Shown: one piece after another, positions 1 through 4,872 of the stretch
How positions within the stretch are numbered: position 1 is the first letter of the stretch
Layout: every line of letters starts with the position of its first letter
NCBI GenBank assembly: GCA_003647675.1
Contig: QMNH01000074.1
Location: 1 to 5,523 of the forward strand
Length of the DNA: 5,523 bases
Direction of reading: 5' to 3'
From: Candidatus Falkowiibacteriota bacterium
Lineage (GTDB): Bacteria; Patescibacteriota; Patescibacteriia; Patescibacteriales; UBA12075
Translations under genes and position numbers: made by a program
Notes under the pieces: generated by a model
What the model was told of the DNA's origin: nothing
The model's input: the letters and a program-made list of their open reading frames with translations, nothing else
Databases searched by the model: none

Positions 1-630
1 AAAAGAATAAATCGGGTGATGAAAATATTCGGTATTAAGCCATATCGCCGAAAAACTAAAAAATGGCGTAAAAACAAGAATAAATCAGGCTCCAGGTTTC
101 CTAATCTGCTCATTACTAATTTTCCGTCATATCCAAACCATATTTGGGCAAGCGATTTTACACATATTGAATTTCAAGGCAAATGGGTATATTTAGCAAC
201 GATCATTGATTTATTCACGAGAAAAATAGTCGGGTTTAGTGTTTTACTTAATCATTCAAATCAATTAGTAATTAACGCCCTGCTAAATGCAGTCAACAAA
301 CACCCAATGGCAGAAATTATTCATTCTGATCAGGGTTCTGAATATATTTCAAAAGATTATGTTAATTTATGCTACAATTTAGAGATAAAACAATCAATGA
401 GTAATCCGGGCTGTCCTTGGGAAAACGGTTATCAGGAGTCATTTTACAGTCAATTCAAAATAGACCTAGGAGATCCGAACAGATTTGAGAATTTAGGCGA
501 ACTAATCTATAATATTTATCAAACAATTTATATATATAACAACGAAAGGATCCATTCTAAATTAAAAATGCCGCCCGTTTTATATGGACAGCAATATGAG
601 TTAACTAAAGTCTTAGACAAAAATGTCTAA
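1..630 (+). CDS. IS3-family transposase OrfB (DDE integrase core), 5' end missing
   Basis: This is the catalytic subunit or domain that cuts and joins the ends of the insertion sequence. The frame is open to the left edge: codons before the GTG-ATG at 16-21 read KRINR and continue smoothly into VMKIFGIKPYRRK. This resembles the region just before the integrase core in OrfB proteins, so the true start is upstream. Numbering from the GTG at 16, the catalytic triad is D47 (WASDFTHI), D105 (IIHSDQGSEY) and E141 (NGYQESFYSQFK). There are 35 residues between the second D and the E, as expected for this family. The C-terminal segment YNNERIHSKLKMPP is also typical of OrfB. The protein ends at a TAA with no internal disruption, so this part looks intact. 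Whether an OrfA and its frameshift signal exist upstream cannot be seen. The same transposase type is common in Patescibacteria, from general knowledge only. Confidence 0.93.
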   Translation, partial: KRINRVMKIFGIKPYRRKTKKWRKNKNKSGSRFPNLLITNFPSYPNHIWASDFTHIEFQGKWVYLATIIDLFTRKIVGFSVLLNHSNQLVINALLNAVNKHPMAEIIHSDQGSEYISKDYVNLCYNLEIKQSMSNPGCPWENGYQESFYSQFKIDLGDPNRFENLGELIYNIYQTIYIYNNERIHSKLKMPPVLYGQQYELTKVLDKNV

Positions 631-667
631 AAAATGGGTACCTTCCACCTTGATATTCTGCGACAAA

Positions 668-691
668 TTGCCTGAATTTATGTTTAGGCAA
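668..691. other. 10-bp hairpin in the IS tail
   Basis: TTGCCTGAAT (668-677) pairs with GTTTAGGCAA (682-691) around a TTAT loop, including two G-U pairs. No T-run follows, so it is not a terminator by itself. It may be an RNA structure in the transposase mRNA 3' end, or have no function. Confidence 0.4.
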
Positions 692-731
692 GAACCCTAG
701 TAATTGGTTGAAAATAGTATTAGAATAATGC

Positions 732-802
732 ATAGAGAGAACCTTTAAGTTAATAATTAGAGCAACAATCTAATTATACCTAAACTTAGAGGTTTTTTCT
801 AT
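732..802 (+). terminator. Long two-part hairpin with T-run near the IS right end
   Basis: An outer stem of 20 consecutive pairs joins 732-751 to 783-802, with G-U pairs at 737/797, 739/795 and 745/789. Inside it, TAATTAGA (754-761) pairs perfectly with TCTAATTA (769-776) around the loop GCAACAA. The core outer arms are AACCTTTAAGTT and AACTTAGAGGTT, and the latter runs into TTTTCT. It can work as an intrinsic terminator for the transposase transcript. The unusually long stem could equally shield transposase expression from outside read-through or serve as a DNA structure near the end. Confidence 0.6.
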
Positions 803-825
803 TTTGGGAGATTTTTAACCGGACA
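795..825 (-). repeat. Probable right terminal inverted repeat (IRR) of the IS
   Basis: Read inward on the minus strand the end starts TGTCCGGTTAAAAATCTCCC, with the TG dinucleotide typical of IS3-family tips. The matching left repeat is outside the window, so length and exact border are inferred. Confidence 0.45.
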
Positions 826-848
826 CTAGTGATGGTTTGGAACCTAGC

Positions 849-877
849 TTGACAACGAATATCTAATATGATTTAAT
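849..877 (+). promoter_or_regulatory. Promoter for the small acidic protein gene
   Basis: A perfect -35 box TTGACA (849-854) is followed after 17 bases by TTTAAT (872-877), one mismatch from TATAAT. A TG at 869-870 makes an extended -10. Transcription would start near 884, giving a leader of about 50 bases. The box starts only about 24 bases beyond the inferred IS end. Confidence 0.6.
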
Positions 878-920
878 GATATTTCTATTATATGATATAG
901 CGTTTAATCCAAACAAAACA

Positions 921-928
921 AAAGGAGG
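921..928 (+). promoter_or_regulatory. Strong ribosome binding site AAAGGAGG
   Basis: This perfect anti-16S match lies 7 bases before the ATG at 936. It decides the start in favour of 936 over the upstream in-frame ATG at 876, which lies within the inferred -10 box and would be upstream of the transcript. It is the only strong Shine-Dalgarno sequence in the window. Confidence 0.85.
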
Positions 929-935
929 TTCTGAA

Positions 936-1154
936 ATGCCCGATGTTAACTTGAACGAAATGATAGTTACAAATGAAGAGTTTATGGAAGTAATGCACGA
1001 AATTATTTTCAATGAATACGAAGATCAACTTCGTAAAATCCAGAAAATGACCGGTGCCAGCAATGAGGACACCGATGCGGCCATCAAGGAATGTGATGAA
1101 AAAATGAAGCAGGCTTTTTTTGATGCCGGCAACAAACTCGATCCGAGCAGGTAG
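936..1154 (+). CDS. Small acidic protein of unknown function (72 aa)
   Basis: I do not recognise a family. The 72-residue product starts MPDVNLNEMIVTNEEF and ends AGNKLDPSR. It has about 17 acidic and 8 basic residues (net about -9), one cysteine (in KECDEK), no signal peptide and no membrane segment. It looks mostly alpha-helical and cytoplasmic, with helix-prone stretches around EEFMEVMHEIIFNEYEDQLR and DAAIKECDEKMKQAF. That it is a real gene is supported by the consensus-like promoter, the perfect ribosome binding site and the terminator right after it, which together make a compact monocistronic unit. The ATG at 936 is chosen because of the AAAGGAGG 7 bases upstream. The longer frame from 876 would add 20 residues overlapping the promoter and is unlikely. 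An IS3 insertion lies directly upstream. A small regulator or partner protein is possible, but nothing in the sequence shows a function. Confidence 0.8.
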   Translation: MPDVNLNEMIVTNEEFMEVMHEIIFNEYEDQLRKIQKMTGASNEDTDAAIKECDEKMKQAFFDAGNKLDPSR

Positions 1155-1163
1155 CCTTGCTCG
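1144..1163 (+). other. Hairpin spanning the stop codon of the small gene
   Basis: CGAGCAGG (1144-1151) pairs with CTTGCTCG (1156-1163), with one G-U pair and the loop TAGC. Most of the TAG stop lies in the loop. It competes with a weaker hairpin, TTGCT (1157-1161) with AGCAA (1166-1170). No T-run follows directly. It may protect the mRNA end or have no function. Confidence 0.3.
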
Positions 1164-1178
1164 AAAGCAAAATTTTAT

Positions 1179-1217
1179 AATGGAGTAGAGATTCTTTCTC
1201 ACTCCATTTTTATTTTG
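1179..1217 (+). terminator. Intrinsic terminator after the small gene
   Basis: AATGGAGT (1179-1186) pairs with ACTCCATT (1201-1208). After a one-base bulge, GAGA (1188-1191) pairs with TCTC (1197-1200). The T-rich tail TTTTATTTTG follows. It lies 24 bases beyond the stop at 1154. Confidence 0.8.
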
Positions 1218-1240
1218 TTCCATTTCTCTAATTTTCGCAC

Positions 1241-1275
1241 AATCAGGTTCCCACCTCGTCCAATCCGACCCACAA
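1241..1275 (+). repeat. Intergenic repeat element, copy 1
   Basis: This 35-base element matches the copy at 4084-4118 at 28 of 35 positions, and the last 16 bases (CCAATCCGACCCACAA) are identical. The mismatches fall only in the first 20 bases. As at the other two sites, a hairpin follows almost at once (1279-1304 here). It lies in the spacer between the small-gene terminator and the ABC operon. No clear promoter precedes this copy. Confidence 0.65.
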
Positions 1276-1278
1276 CCT

Positions 1279-1304
1279 AAAAATCGCCAGAAATGGCGAT
1301 TTTT
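1279..1304. terminator. Perfect 11-bp hairpin with GAAA loop, likely bidirectional terminator
   Basis: AAAAATCGCCA (1279-1289) pairs perfectly with TGGCGATTTTT (1294-1304) around the stable tetraloop GAAA. The run of A on one side and T on the other lets it terminate transcripts from either direction. It follows repeat copy 1 by 3 bases and overlaps the likely -35 region of the ABC operon promoter. Confidence 0.75.
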
Positions 1305-1312
1305 GTTATAAT
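1284..1312 (+). promoter_or_regulatory. Likely promoter of the ABC transporter operon
   Basis: TATAAT (1307-1312) is preceded by TGT, giving an extended -10. Seventeen bases upstream lies TCGCCA (1284-1289), which matches four of six -35 positions. Transcription would start near 1319, leaving a leader of about 20 bases. A second TATAAT at 1324-1329 would give a nearly leaderless transcript. The -35 lies inside the preceding hairpin, so terminator and promoter share sequence. Confidence 0.5.
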
Positions 1313-1338
1313 TAAAGGAAGATTATAATTATTAAAAA

Positions 1339-2874
1339 ATGAGAAACAAGGTAAATTGGCGAAAATTAATTTTTATTTTTGCGGCAATATTTTTTATTTT
1401 TGTAATATTTTTACCGGCGGTTTTTATCTTGTCTAACATTCTGCATGGTGGAGCAATTTTGAATTGGCAAATATTCAAAGCAGTGCTAATCTCGTTTTTT
1501 ATTGGATTGGTGGTTCTATTAATTGACCTTGCGTTCGGCTTACCTCTGGCTTGGGTGTTGGCTCGTAGTCGTTCAAAGATGGCTCGTTTAGTTGATAGCT
1601 TGATTGATCTGTCGCTGGTAATGCCCACTGCCGCTTTAGGGTTATCCGTTTATTTATATTGGGGAGAAAAAATTGGTTTGGCTCGTTTATTTGGATTAAA
1701 AGAGGGTTTGTTTGACAAGGGGATAATGATGATAATTTTGCTCCACGTAGTTTTTACCATACCTTATATTATTCGGTCAATTAGCGCCGCTATTAGGCAG
1801 ATAGAAGACAGTTACACGGAAGCGGCTGTTACTCTAGGAGCTTATCCTTTTACTTCGTTTCGCACTATCTCTTTACCCTTATTCCGCGATGGCATAATCA
1901 ATGGTTCGATCTTGGCTTTTACCAGAAGTTTGTCCGAGACCGGTGCCACTATGATGGTGGCCGGTTTAGTTAGCACCGCGCCGGTTCTCGCTGTGAATTT
2001 GAAAAATGCAGGAGAATTGCCACAAGCCATTGGCCTAAGCATGATTTTGATTGCCTCTGCAATATTCATATTAATTGGCGCCAAAGCCATGTTGGGACAA
2101 AAAACTATTAACTTGGACCATGTTTATCCGCGGCTAGAGAAACGGATCGGGAAGTTAACAATTCCCCGCAATTTAATGATTGGTCTATTTTTTATTTTTG
2201 TAATATTTTTACCGACTATTTTTATAATCCTGTATTCGTTTGGAAATTGGGAGGCAGTATTTTCGGAAACTATAATAAAAAGTATTATTATTTCTTTTGC
2301 TGTAGCTTTTGTTGTTACGGTTATAAATTTAATTTTTGCCCTGCCCTTGGCCTATATGATTGCCAGAAGCAAAAGTTTTTTTGGCAAACTTTTTGATTCG
2401 ATGAATGAAATCGTCCTTTTAGTGCCGACCAGTGCTTTGGGGATATCCCTGGTTTTGTTCTGGAGTAATTTTTTATCATTTGAATATATAATCTTGATTT
2501 TAACGCATCTATGTTTTTCCTTCCCATTATTATTAAAACCTTTAGTGGTGGCTTTTCGTGATATTCCCTTGGACTTGGAAGAGGCGGCTCATTCCTTAGG
2601 GGCTAATTCAAAGCAAGTTTTAAAGACTATTCTTTTCCCTTTGGTTATTCCGGCTATTATTGCCGGCTCTATAATGGCGTTTATGCGCAGTTTATCGGAG
2701 ACCGGTGCTACTTTGGCTGTTAGCAGCCAGATACAAACCGTGCCGGTATTAATAGTTAACTTGGTTCAGGACGCGAAGTTCGGTCAAGCCGCTTTTATTT
2801 CCACCCTTCTTTTTGCCGTTGCCTTATTGTTCCTATTGATATTAAAATATTTTACATATCGCAAGAATCATTAA
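1339..2874 (+). CDS. ABC transporter permease, fused two-domain type (iron/molybdate/sulfate/thiamine-like)
   Basis: This inner-membrane protein of 511 aa should form the whole translocation channel of an importer, since both permease domains are in one chain. About 12 membrane segments are visible. Each half carries the cytoplasmic loop that contacts the ATPase: EAAVTLG at 161-167 and EAAHSLG at 415-421. Each loop is followed by RSLSETGAT (196-204 and 450-458), similar in position and form to the E-F/T-G-A segment of ModB- and CysW-type permeases. The fused layout and length resemble FbpB/ThiP-type proteins. The substrate cannot be told from this. The halves are clearly homologous (FFIFVIFLP at 18-26 and 284-292), and the first half has about 12 extra residues near 110-128. 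The ATG at 1339 has only a distant AAAGGAAG upstream. The ATPase gene follows after 11 bases, so the two form an operon. Confidence 0.92.
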   Translation: MRNKVNWRKLIFIFAAIFFIFVIFLPAVFILSNILHGGAILNWQIFKAVLISFFIGLVVLLIDLAFGLPLAWVLARSRSKMARLVDSLIDLSLVMPTAALGLSVYLYWGEKIGLARLFGLKEGLFDKGIMMIILLHVVFTIPYIIRSISAAIRQIEDSYTEAAVTLGAYPFTSFRTISLPLFRDGIINGSILAFTRSLSETGATMMVAGLVSTAPVLAVNLKNAGELPQAIGLSMILIASAIFILIGAKAMLGQKTINLDHVYPRLEKRIGKLTIPRNLMIGLFFIFVIFLPTIFIILYSFGNWEAVFSETIIKSIIISFAVAFVVTVINLIFALPLAYMIARSKSFFGKLFDSMNEIVLLVPTSALGISLVLFWSNFLSFEYIILILTHLCFSFPLLLKPLVVAFRDIPLDLEEAAHSLGANSKQVLKTILFPLVIPAIIAGSIMAFMRSLSETGATLAVSSQIQTVPVLIVNLVQDAKFGQAAFISTLLFAVALLFLLILKYFTYRKNH

Positions 2875-2885
2875 ATTATAATAAT

Positions 2886-3980
2886 ATGCCAAAAGTGGAA
2901 ATTATAGGTTTAACCAAAAAATTCAAATCAGCCAAAGACGAAGAAATATTGGCTTTGGATAATTTGAATTTGAATATCCCGTCTAAAAAATATTCGACTC
3001 TTTTAGGACCTTCAGGCTGCGGTAAGACCACGCTGCTGCGGATTATTACGGGTCTAATTTCTCCTACCAAAGGGCAAGTTTTATTTAACAAAGAAGACGT
3101 TAGCTTACGACCGCCGCAGGAAAGGGATATTGGTTTTGTCTTTCAGCATTTTTCCATATTTCCGCATATGGACGTTTGGCATAATACCGCCTATGGCCCG
3201 TTAGTGCGCGGCTGGGAAAAAGAGGATATCGCCAAGGCCGTAAAAATTAATCTTAAATTAGTTGGTTTGGATGACCGCGCCAAAGCCCTGCCGCATGAGC
3301 TCTCTGGCGGCATGCGCCAGCGCCTTGGTTTGGCTAGGGCTTTGGCAACGCACGCCAAGTTATTGCTTCTCGACGAACCATTGTCGGCTCTGGATGCCAA
3401 GATTGGCGCGTATTTGCGCTATGAGTTAAGAAAAATCGTTAAAAATAATCGCCTGACCGCCATTCATGTTACTCATAACCAGGAAGAAGCCATGATGATC
3501 TCGGATAATATTATTTTAATGAGAAAGGGGCGAATTGTCCAAACCGGCAGCCCGGTAGAATTATATAATTATCCCAAGACAATTTTCGCCGCTAATTTTA
3601 TTGGTAAGTGTAATTTTTTTACGGCTCGTAAATTATCCGATAATCTGATTGATATTGGAGGTCGGAAATTGGCAGTTAAAAAGAATATAAAATATGACGA
3701 AATGGTCATTGGTATCCGTCCGGAAAAGATCCATCTAAAATCTCATCCCGGTCAAGCGCTTTTTACCGGCAAGATTGATTTGATAAATTTTTTAGGGCAT
3801 TTATATGAATATCGAATTAATGTCAACGGTAATATTATTAAAGCCTATAAACGAATTAAGGACGATAAGCTACCCGAGAAATACCGTGAAGGGGATAAGG
3901 TTAATTTCAGCATTTCCGGGGATGATATTTTTATTTTTCCAAAACCAAAAGACATAAAAAAAGAATTGAGCTTGGATTAG
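2886..3980 (+). CDS. ABC transporter ATP-binding protein, CysA/PotA/FbpC type
   Basis: This cytoplasmic ATPase should power the permease encoded just upstream. The nucleotide-binding domain (about residues 3-240) is complete: Walker A GPSGCGKTT (41-49), Q-loop Q87 (FVFQHF), signature LSGGMRQR (139-146), Walker B LLLLDE (159-164) with catalytic E164, D-loop SALD (167-170) and switch H197 (VTHNQEEAM). Residues from about 270 to 352, starting MVIGIRPEKIHL, look like the TOBE domain of importers for ions, sulfate, molybdate, polyamines or sugars. This speaks against ThiQ, which lacks it. The length of 364 aa is usual for the CysA/PotA/FbpC group. The start lies 11 bases after the permease stop, with no Shine-Dalgarno sequence, so it is probably co-transcribed and possibly translated by coupling. 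A terminator follows about 40 bases after the stop. No substrate-binding protein gene is nearby, so specificity remains open. Confidence 0.93.
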   Translation: MPKVEIIGLTKKFKSAKDEEILALDNLNLNIPSKKYSTLLGPSGCGKTTLLRIITGLISPTKGQVLFNKEDVSLRPPQERDIGFVFQHFSIFPHMDVWHNTAYGPLVRGWEKEDIAKAVKINLKLVGLDDRAKALPHELSGGMRQRLGLARALATHAKLLLLDEPLSALDAKIGAYLRYELRKIVKNNRLTAIHVTHNQEEAMMISDNIILMRKGRIVQTGSPVELYNYPKTIFAANFIGKCNFFTARKLSDNLIDIGGRKLAVKKNIKYDEMVIGIRPEKIHLKSHPGQALFTGKIDLINFLGHLYEYRINVNGNIIKAYKRIKDDKLPEKYREGDKVNFSISGDDIFIFPKPKDIKKELSLD

Positions 3981-4019
3981 TTTACGCATAGAGTAAAGCG
4001 CCTATTACTGTATTTACTG

Positions 4020-4054
4020 TGAGTAGTCGTGAAAACGCGCCTGCTCATTTTTTT
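4020..4054 (+). terminator. Intrinsic terminator of the ABC operon
   Basis: TGAGTAG (4020-4026) pairs with CTGCTCA (4041-4047), with one G-U pair. After a small internal loop, CGT (4028-4030) pairs with ACG (4035-4037) around GAAA. Seven T (4048-4054) follow directly. Confidence 0.75.
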
Positions 4055-4077
4055 AATTTATGCCATTGTATTAATTC

Positions 4078-4086
4078 TGCTATAAT
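4078..4086 (+). promoter_or_regulatory. Isolated extended -10 promoter before repeat copy 2
   Basis: TGCTATAAT is a perfect extended -10 element. No good -35 is visible 16-18 bases upstream. It lies after the ABC terminator and has no ORF of substance downstream before the hairpin at 4123-4150. A transcript would begin near 4093, inside the repeat. Confidence 0.45.
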
Positions 4087-4118
4087 TTGGCTCCAACCAA
4101 GCCCAATCCGACCCACAA
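4084..4118 (+). repeat. Intergenic repeat element, copy 2
   Basis: This copy matches 1241-1275 at 28 of 35 positions and has the identical 16-base 3' core CCAATCCGACCCACAA. It overlaps the end of an extended -10 box and is followed after 4 bases by a perfect palindromic terminator. The element has the same orientation as copy 1 relative to its hairpin. Confidence 0.65.
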
Positions 4119-4155
4119 AAATAAAACTACAGAGATATCTCTGTAGTTTTTATTT
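4093..4155 (+). ncRNA. Candidate small RNA (promoter, repeat, terminator)
   Basis: An extended -10 at 4078-4086, the conserved repeat core at 4103-4118 and a terminator hairpin at 4123-4150 form a complete transcription unit of about 60 nucleotides with no coding content. The conserved core would be single-stranded just before the terminator stem, as in many base-pairing small RNAs. This is inference from layout only. The unit could also be a mobile or spacer repeat that happens to be next to a -10-like sequence. Confidence 0.3.
4123..4151. terminator. Perfect 28-base palindrome, bidirectional terminator
   Basis: AAAACTACAGAGAT (4123-4136) is exactly complementary to ATCTCTGTAGTTTT (4137-4150), and T-rich sequence follows (TTTTTATTTT from 4147). 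The flanking A and T runs allow termination in both directions. It separates the ABC operon side from the toxin-antitoxin side. Confidence 0.75.
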
Positions 4156-4235
4156 TAATTTATCACGGCAGTATAAAAATTTATATTTTTCTATTTTTTT
4201 AATAATTCTGCAATTTTTTATTTGAAAATTTATTA

Positions 4236-4264
4236 TTGACAATGTATCTCAAATGAGATACAAT
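4236..4264 (+). promoter_or_regulatory. Promoter of the dinJ-yafQ operon
   Basis: A perfect -35 TTGACA (4236-4241) is separated by exactly 17 bases from TACAAT (4259-4264), one mismatch from the consensus. The antitoxin ATG is 30 bases downstream of the -10. This is the best promoter in the window. Confidence 0.8.
4243..4262. promoter_or_regulatory. Palindromic operator for toxin-antitoxin autoregulation
   Basis: TGTATCTCA (4243-4251) and TGAGATACA (4254-4262) form a perfect inverted repeat around AA. It fills the promoter spacer and covers part of the -10. DinJ-type ribbon-helix-helix antitoxins, alone or with their toxin, repress their own operon by binding such palindromes, so this is the expected operator. 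Confidence 0.7.
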
Positions 4265-4293
4265 AATGATATAAATAACTTGATTATAAATAT

Positions 4294-4554
4294 ATGAATA
4301 AATCAGCCATGATTCGGGCTCGAATCGAAGAAAAATTAAAAGAAGATGTGAATAAAGTTTTTGACAAACTTGGACTTTCTACCACAGAAGCAATCACTCT
4401 TTTCTATAAACAAATTAAGCTTCACAAAGGGCTGCCTTTTAGCGTGAAAATTCCTAATAAAATAACTAAGAAAGTTTTTGAAGAGACTGATAAAAAGAAA
4501 AATTTGATTAAAGCAGGGAAAATGGAAAATTTATTTGATAAGATTGAAATATAA
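4294..4554 (+). CDS. dinJ: RelB/DinJ-family antitoxin
   Basis: This is the antitoxin of a type II toxin-antitoxin pair. It should bind and neutralise the YafQ-like toxin encoded next and repress their shared promoter. The 86-residue protein has the family layout. An N-terminal ribbon-helix-helix DNA-binding region starts SAMIRARIEEKLKEDV (about residues 4-19), continues with KLGLSTTEAITLFYKQI (25-41) and then the typical KGLPF (45-49). The charged C-terminal tail, including KKKNLIKAGKMENLFDKI, matches the part that wraps the toxin. The length is normal for DinJ. The ATG at 4294 has no clear ribosome binding site but lies at a sensible distance from the promoter. Its TAA stop overlaps the toxin ATG by one base (TAATG), so translation is probably coupled. 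The symbol is based on family features and on the YafQ partner. RelB would be an equally fair name. Confidence 0.9.
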   Translation: MNKSAMIRARIEEKLKEDVNKVFDKLGLSTTEAITLFYKQIKLHKGLPFSVKIPNKITKKVFEETDKKKNLIKAGKMENLFDKIEI

Positions 4555-4822
4555 TGTTCACAGCGTATTTTCATAAACAATTCAAAAAAGATGTTAAAAA
4601 TTGCAGAAAAGAAGGCAGGGATATAGAAGTAATCAAGTATGTTATATCACGGATACTCGAAGGTAAAAGCATTGAAAAAAATACAGGTTGCATAAATTAT
4701 CGGGAATTTATAAAGATCGGTTTGAATGTCATGTTCAGCCTGATTGGTTGTTAATATTTAAAAAAGATGGAAATAATATTATTTTTGAAAGAACAGGTAG
4801 TCATTCAAAGCTGTTTAAATGA
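4554..4822 (+). pseudogene. yafQ: YafQ-like mRNA interferase toxin with a -1 frameshift at an A7 run
   Basis: YafQ is a ribosome-dependent mRNA endonuclease of the RelE superfamily, held in check by DinJ. The frame starting at 4554 reads MFTAYFHKQFKKDVKN and so on to GKSIEK, then leaves the family pattern and stops at 4754. A -1 shift at the seven A of 4675-4681 continues as KYRLHKLSGIYKDRFECH, then VQPDWLLIFKKDG, then FERTGSHSKLFK, ending at a TGA at 4820-4822. The joined product is 89 residues, against 92 for E. coli YafQ. It keeps H47, H60, D64, W65, H84 and F88, matching H50, H63, D67, W68, H87 and F91 of YafQ with a constant offset of 3. All six lie after the shift, so the 66-residue unshifted product should be inactive. 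A one-base deletion, a sequencing error in the homopolymer, or slippage that restores the frame are all possible. Confidence 0.85.
4675..4682 (+). other. Frameshift site in the toxin gene (A AAA AAT)
   Basis: Seven A (4675-4681) are followed by TAC. In frame the codons are GAA AAA AAT. Reading one base back after AAA gives AAA TAC, which restores the YafQ frame. The heptamer A AAA AAT has the X XXY YYZ form of -1 slippery sites. No strong stimulatory stem-loop was recognised directly downstream. Confidence 0.6.
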
Positions 4823-4872
4823 TTCTTTAATCGCTTAAATAAACTTTCCCAAATAAACCGTTCGAACTTCCG

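Larger units (their letters stand above)
631..817 (+). other. Non-coding 3' tail of the insertion sequence
   Basis: No supported gene lies between the transposase stop and the IS end. The stretch holds a 10-bp hairpin at 668-691 and a long two-part hairpin at 732-802, described separately. IS3 elements usually leave only tens of bases between the orfB stop and the right repeat, so nearly 190 bases is long. I see no convincing promoter or ORF inside it. Confidence 0.5.
1..825 (+). mobile_element. IS3-family insertion sequence, right part (left end outside window)
   Basis: The segment contains a DDE transposase reading in from the left edge, a roughly 195-base non-coding tail and a likely right end. 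The tail finishes with TTTTTAACCGGACA. Its reverse complement starts TGTCCGGTTAAAAA, which fits the TG...CA termini usual for IS3-family elements. The left inverted repeat and the target-site duplication cannot be checked because the left end is outside the window, so the exact right boundary is inferred. The promoter of the next gene starts about 24 bases beyond this boundary, so the insertion may have landed just upstream of that unit. Confidence 0.7.

Noticed and set aside
876..935. Upstream in-frame start for the small acidic protein (20 extra residues)
   Set aside because: The ATG at 876 lies within the inferred -10 box and has no ribosome binding site, whereas 936 has a perfect AAAGGAGG at 7 bases.
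888..1223. Minus-strand frame of 111 codons
   Set aside because: It is antisense to the well-signalled small gene and runs through its terminator. It has no ribosome binding site or family resemblance.
1245..1275. tRNA 3' end
   Set aside because: The AATCCGACCCACA string resembles a T-arm plus acceptor end, but no cloverleaf, anticodon arm or matching 5' acceptor strand is found upstream at any of the three copies.
2877..2882. TATAAT just before the ATPase start as an internal promoter
   Set aside because: No -35 lies at usual spacing, it is only four bases from the ATG, and such strings are expected by chance in AT-rich spacers.
3981..3997. TTTAC...GTAAA short hairpin after the ATPase stop
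   Set aside because: It has only five pairs and no T-run. The true terminator is the stronger structure at 4020-4054.
4019..4225. Plus-strand frame of 68 codons after the ABC operon
   Set aside because: It runs through two terminator hairpins and the repeat, starts inside the terminator region and reads as low-complexity AT-rich sequence.
4680..4754. The in-frame end of the toxin (NTGCINYREF onward) as a genuine C-terminus
   Set aside because: The -1 frame over the same bases gives a full match to the YafQ catalytic half, so the in-frame tail is an out-of-frame artefact.
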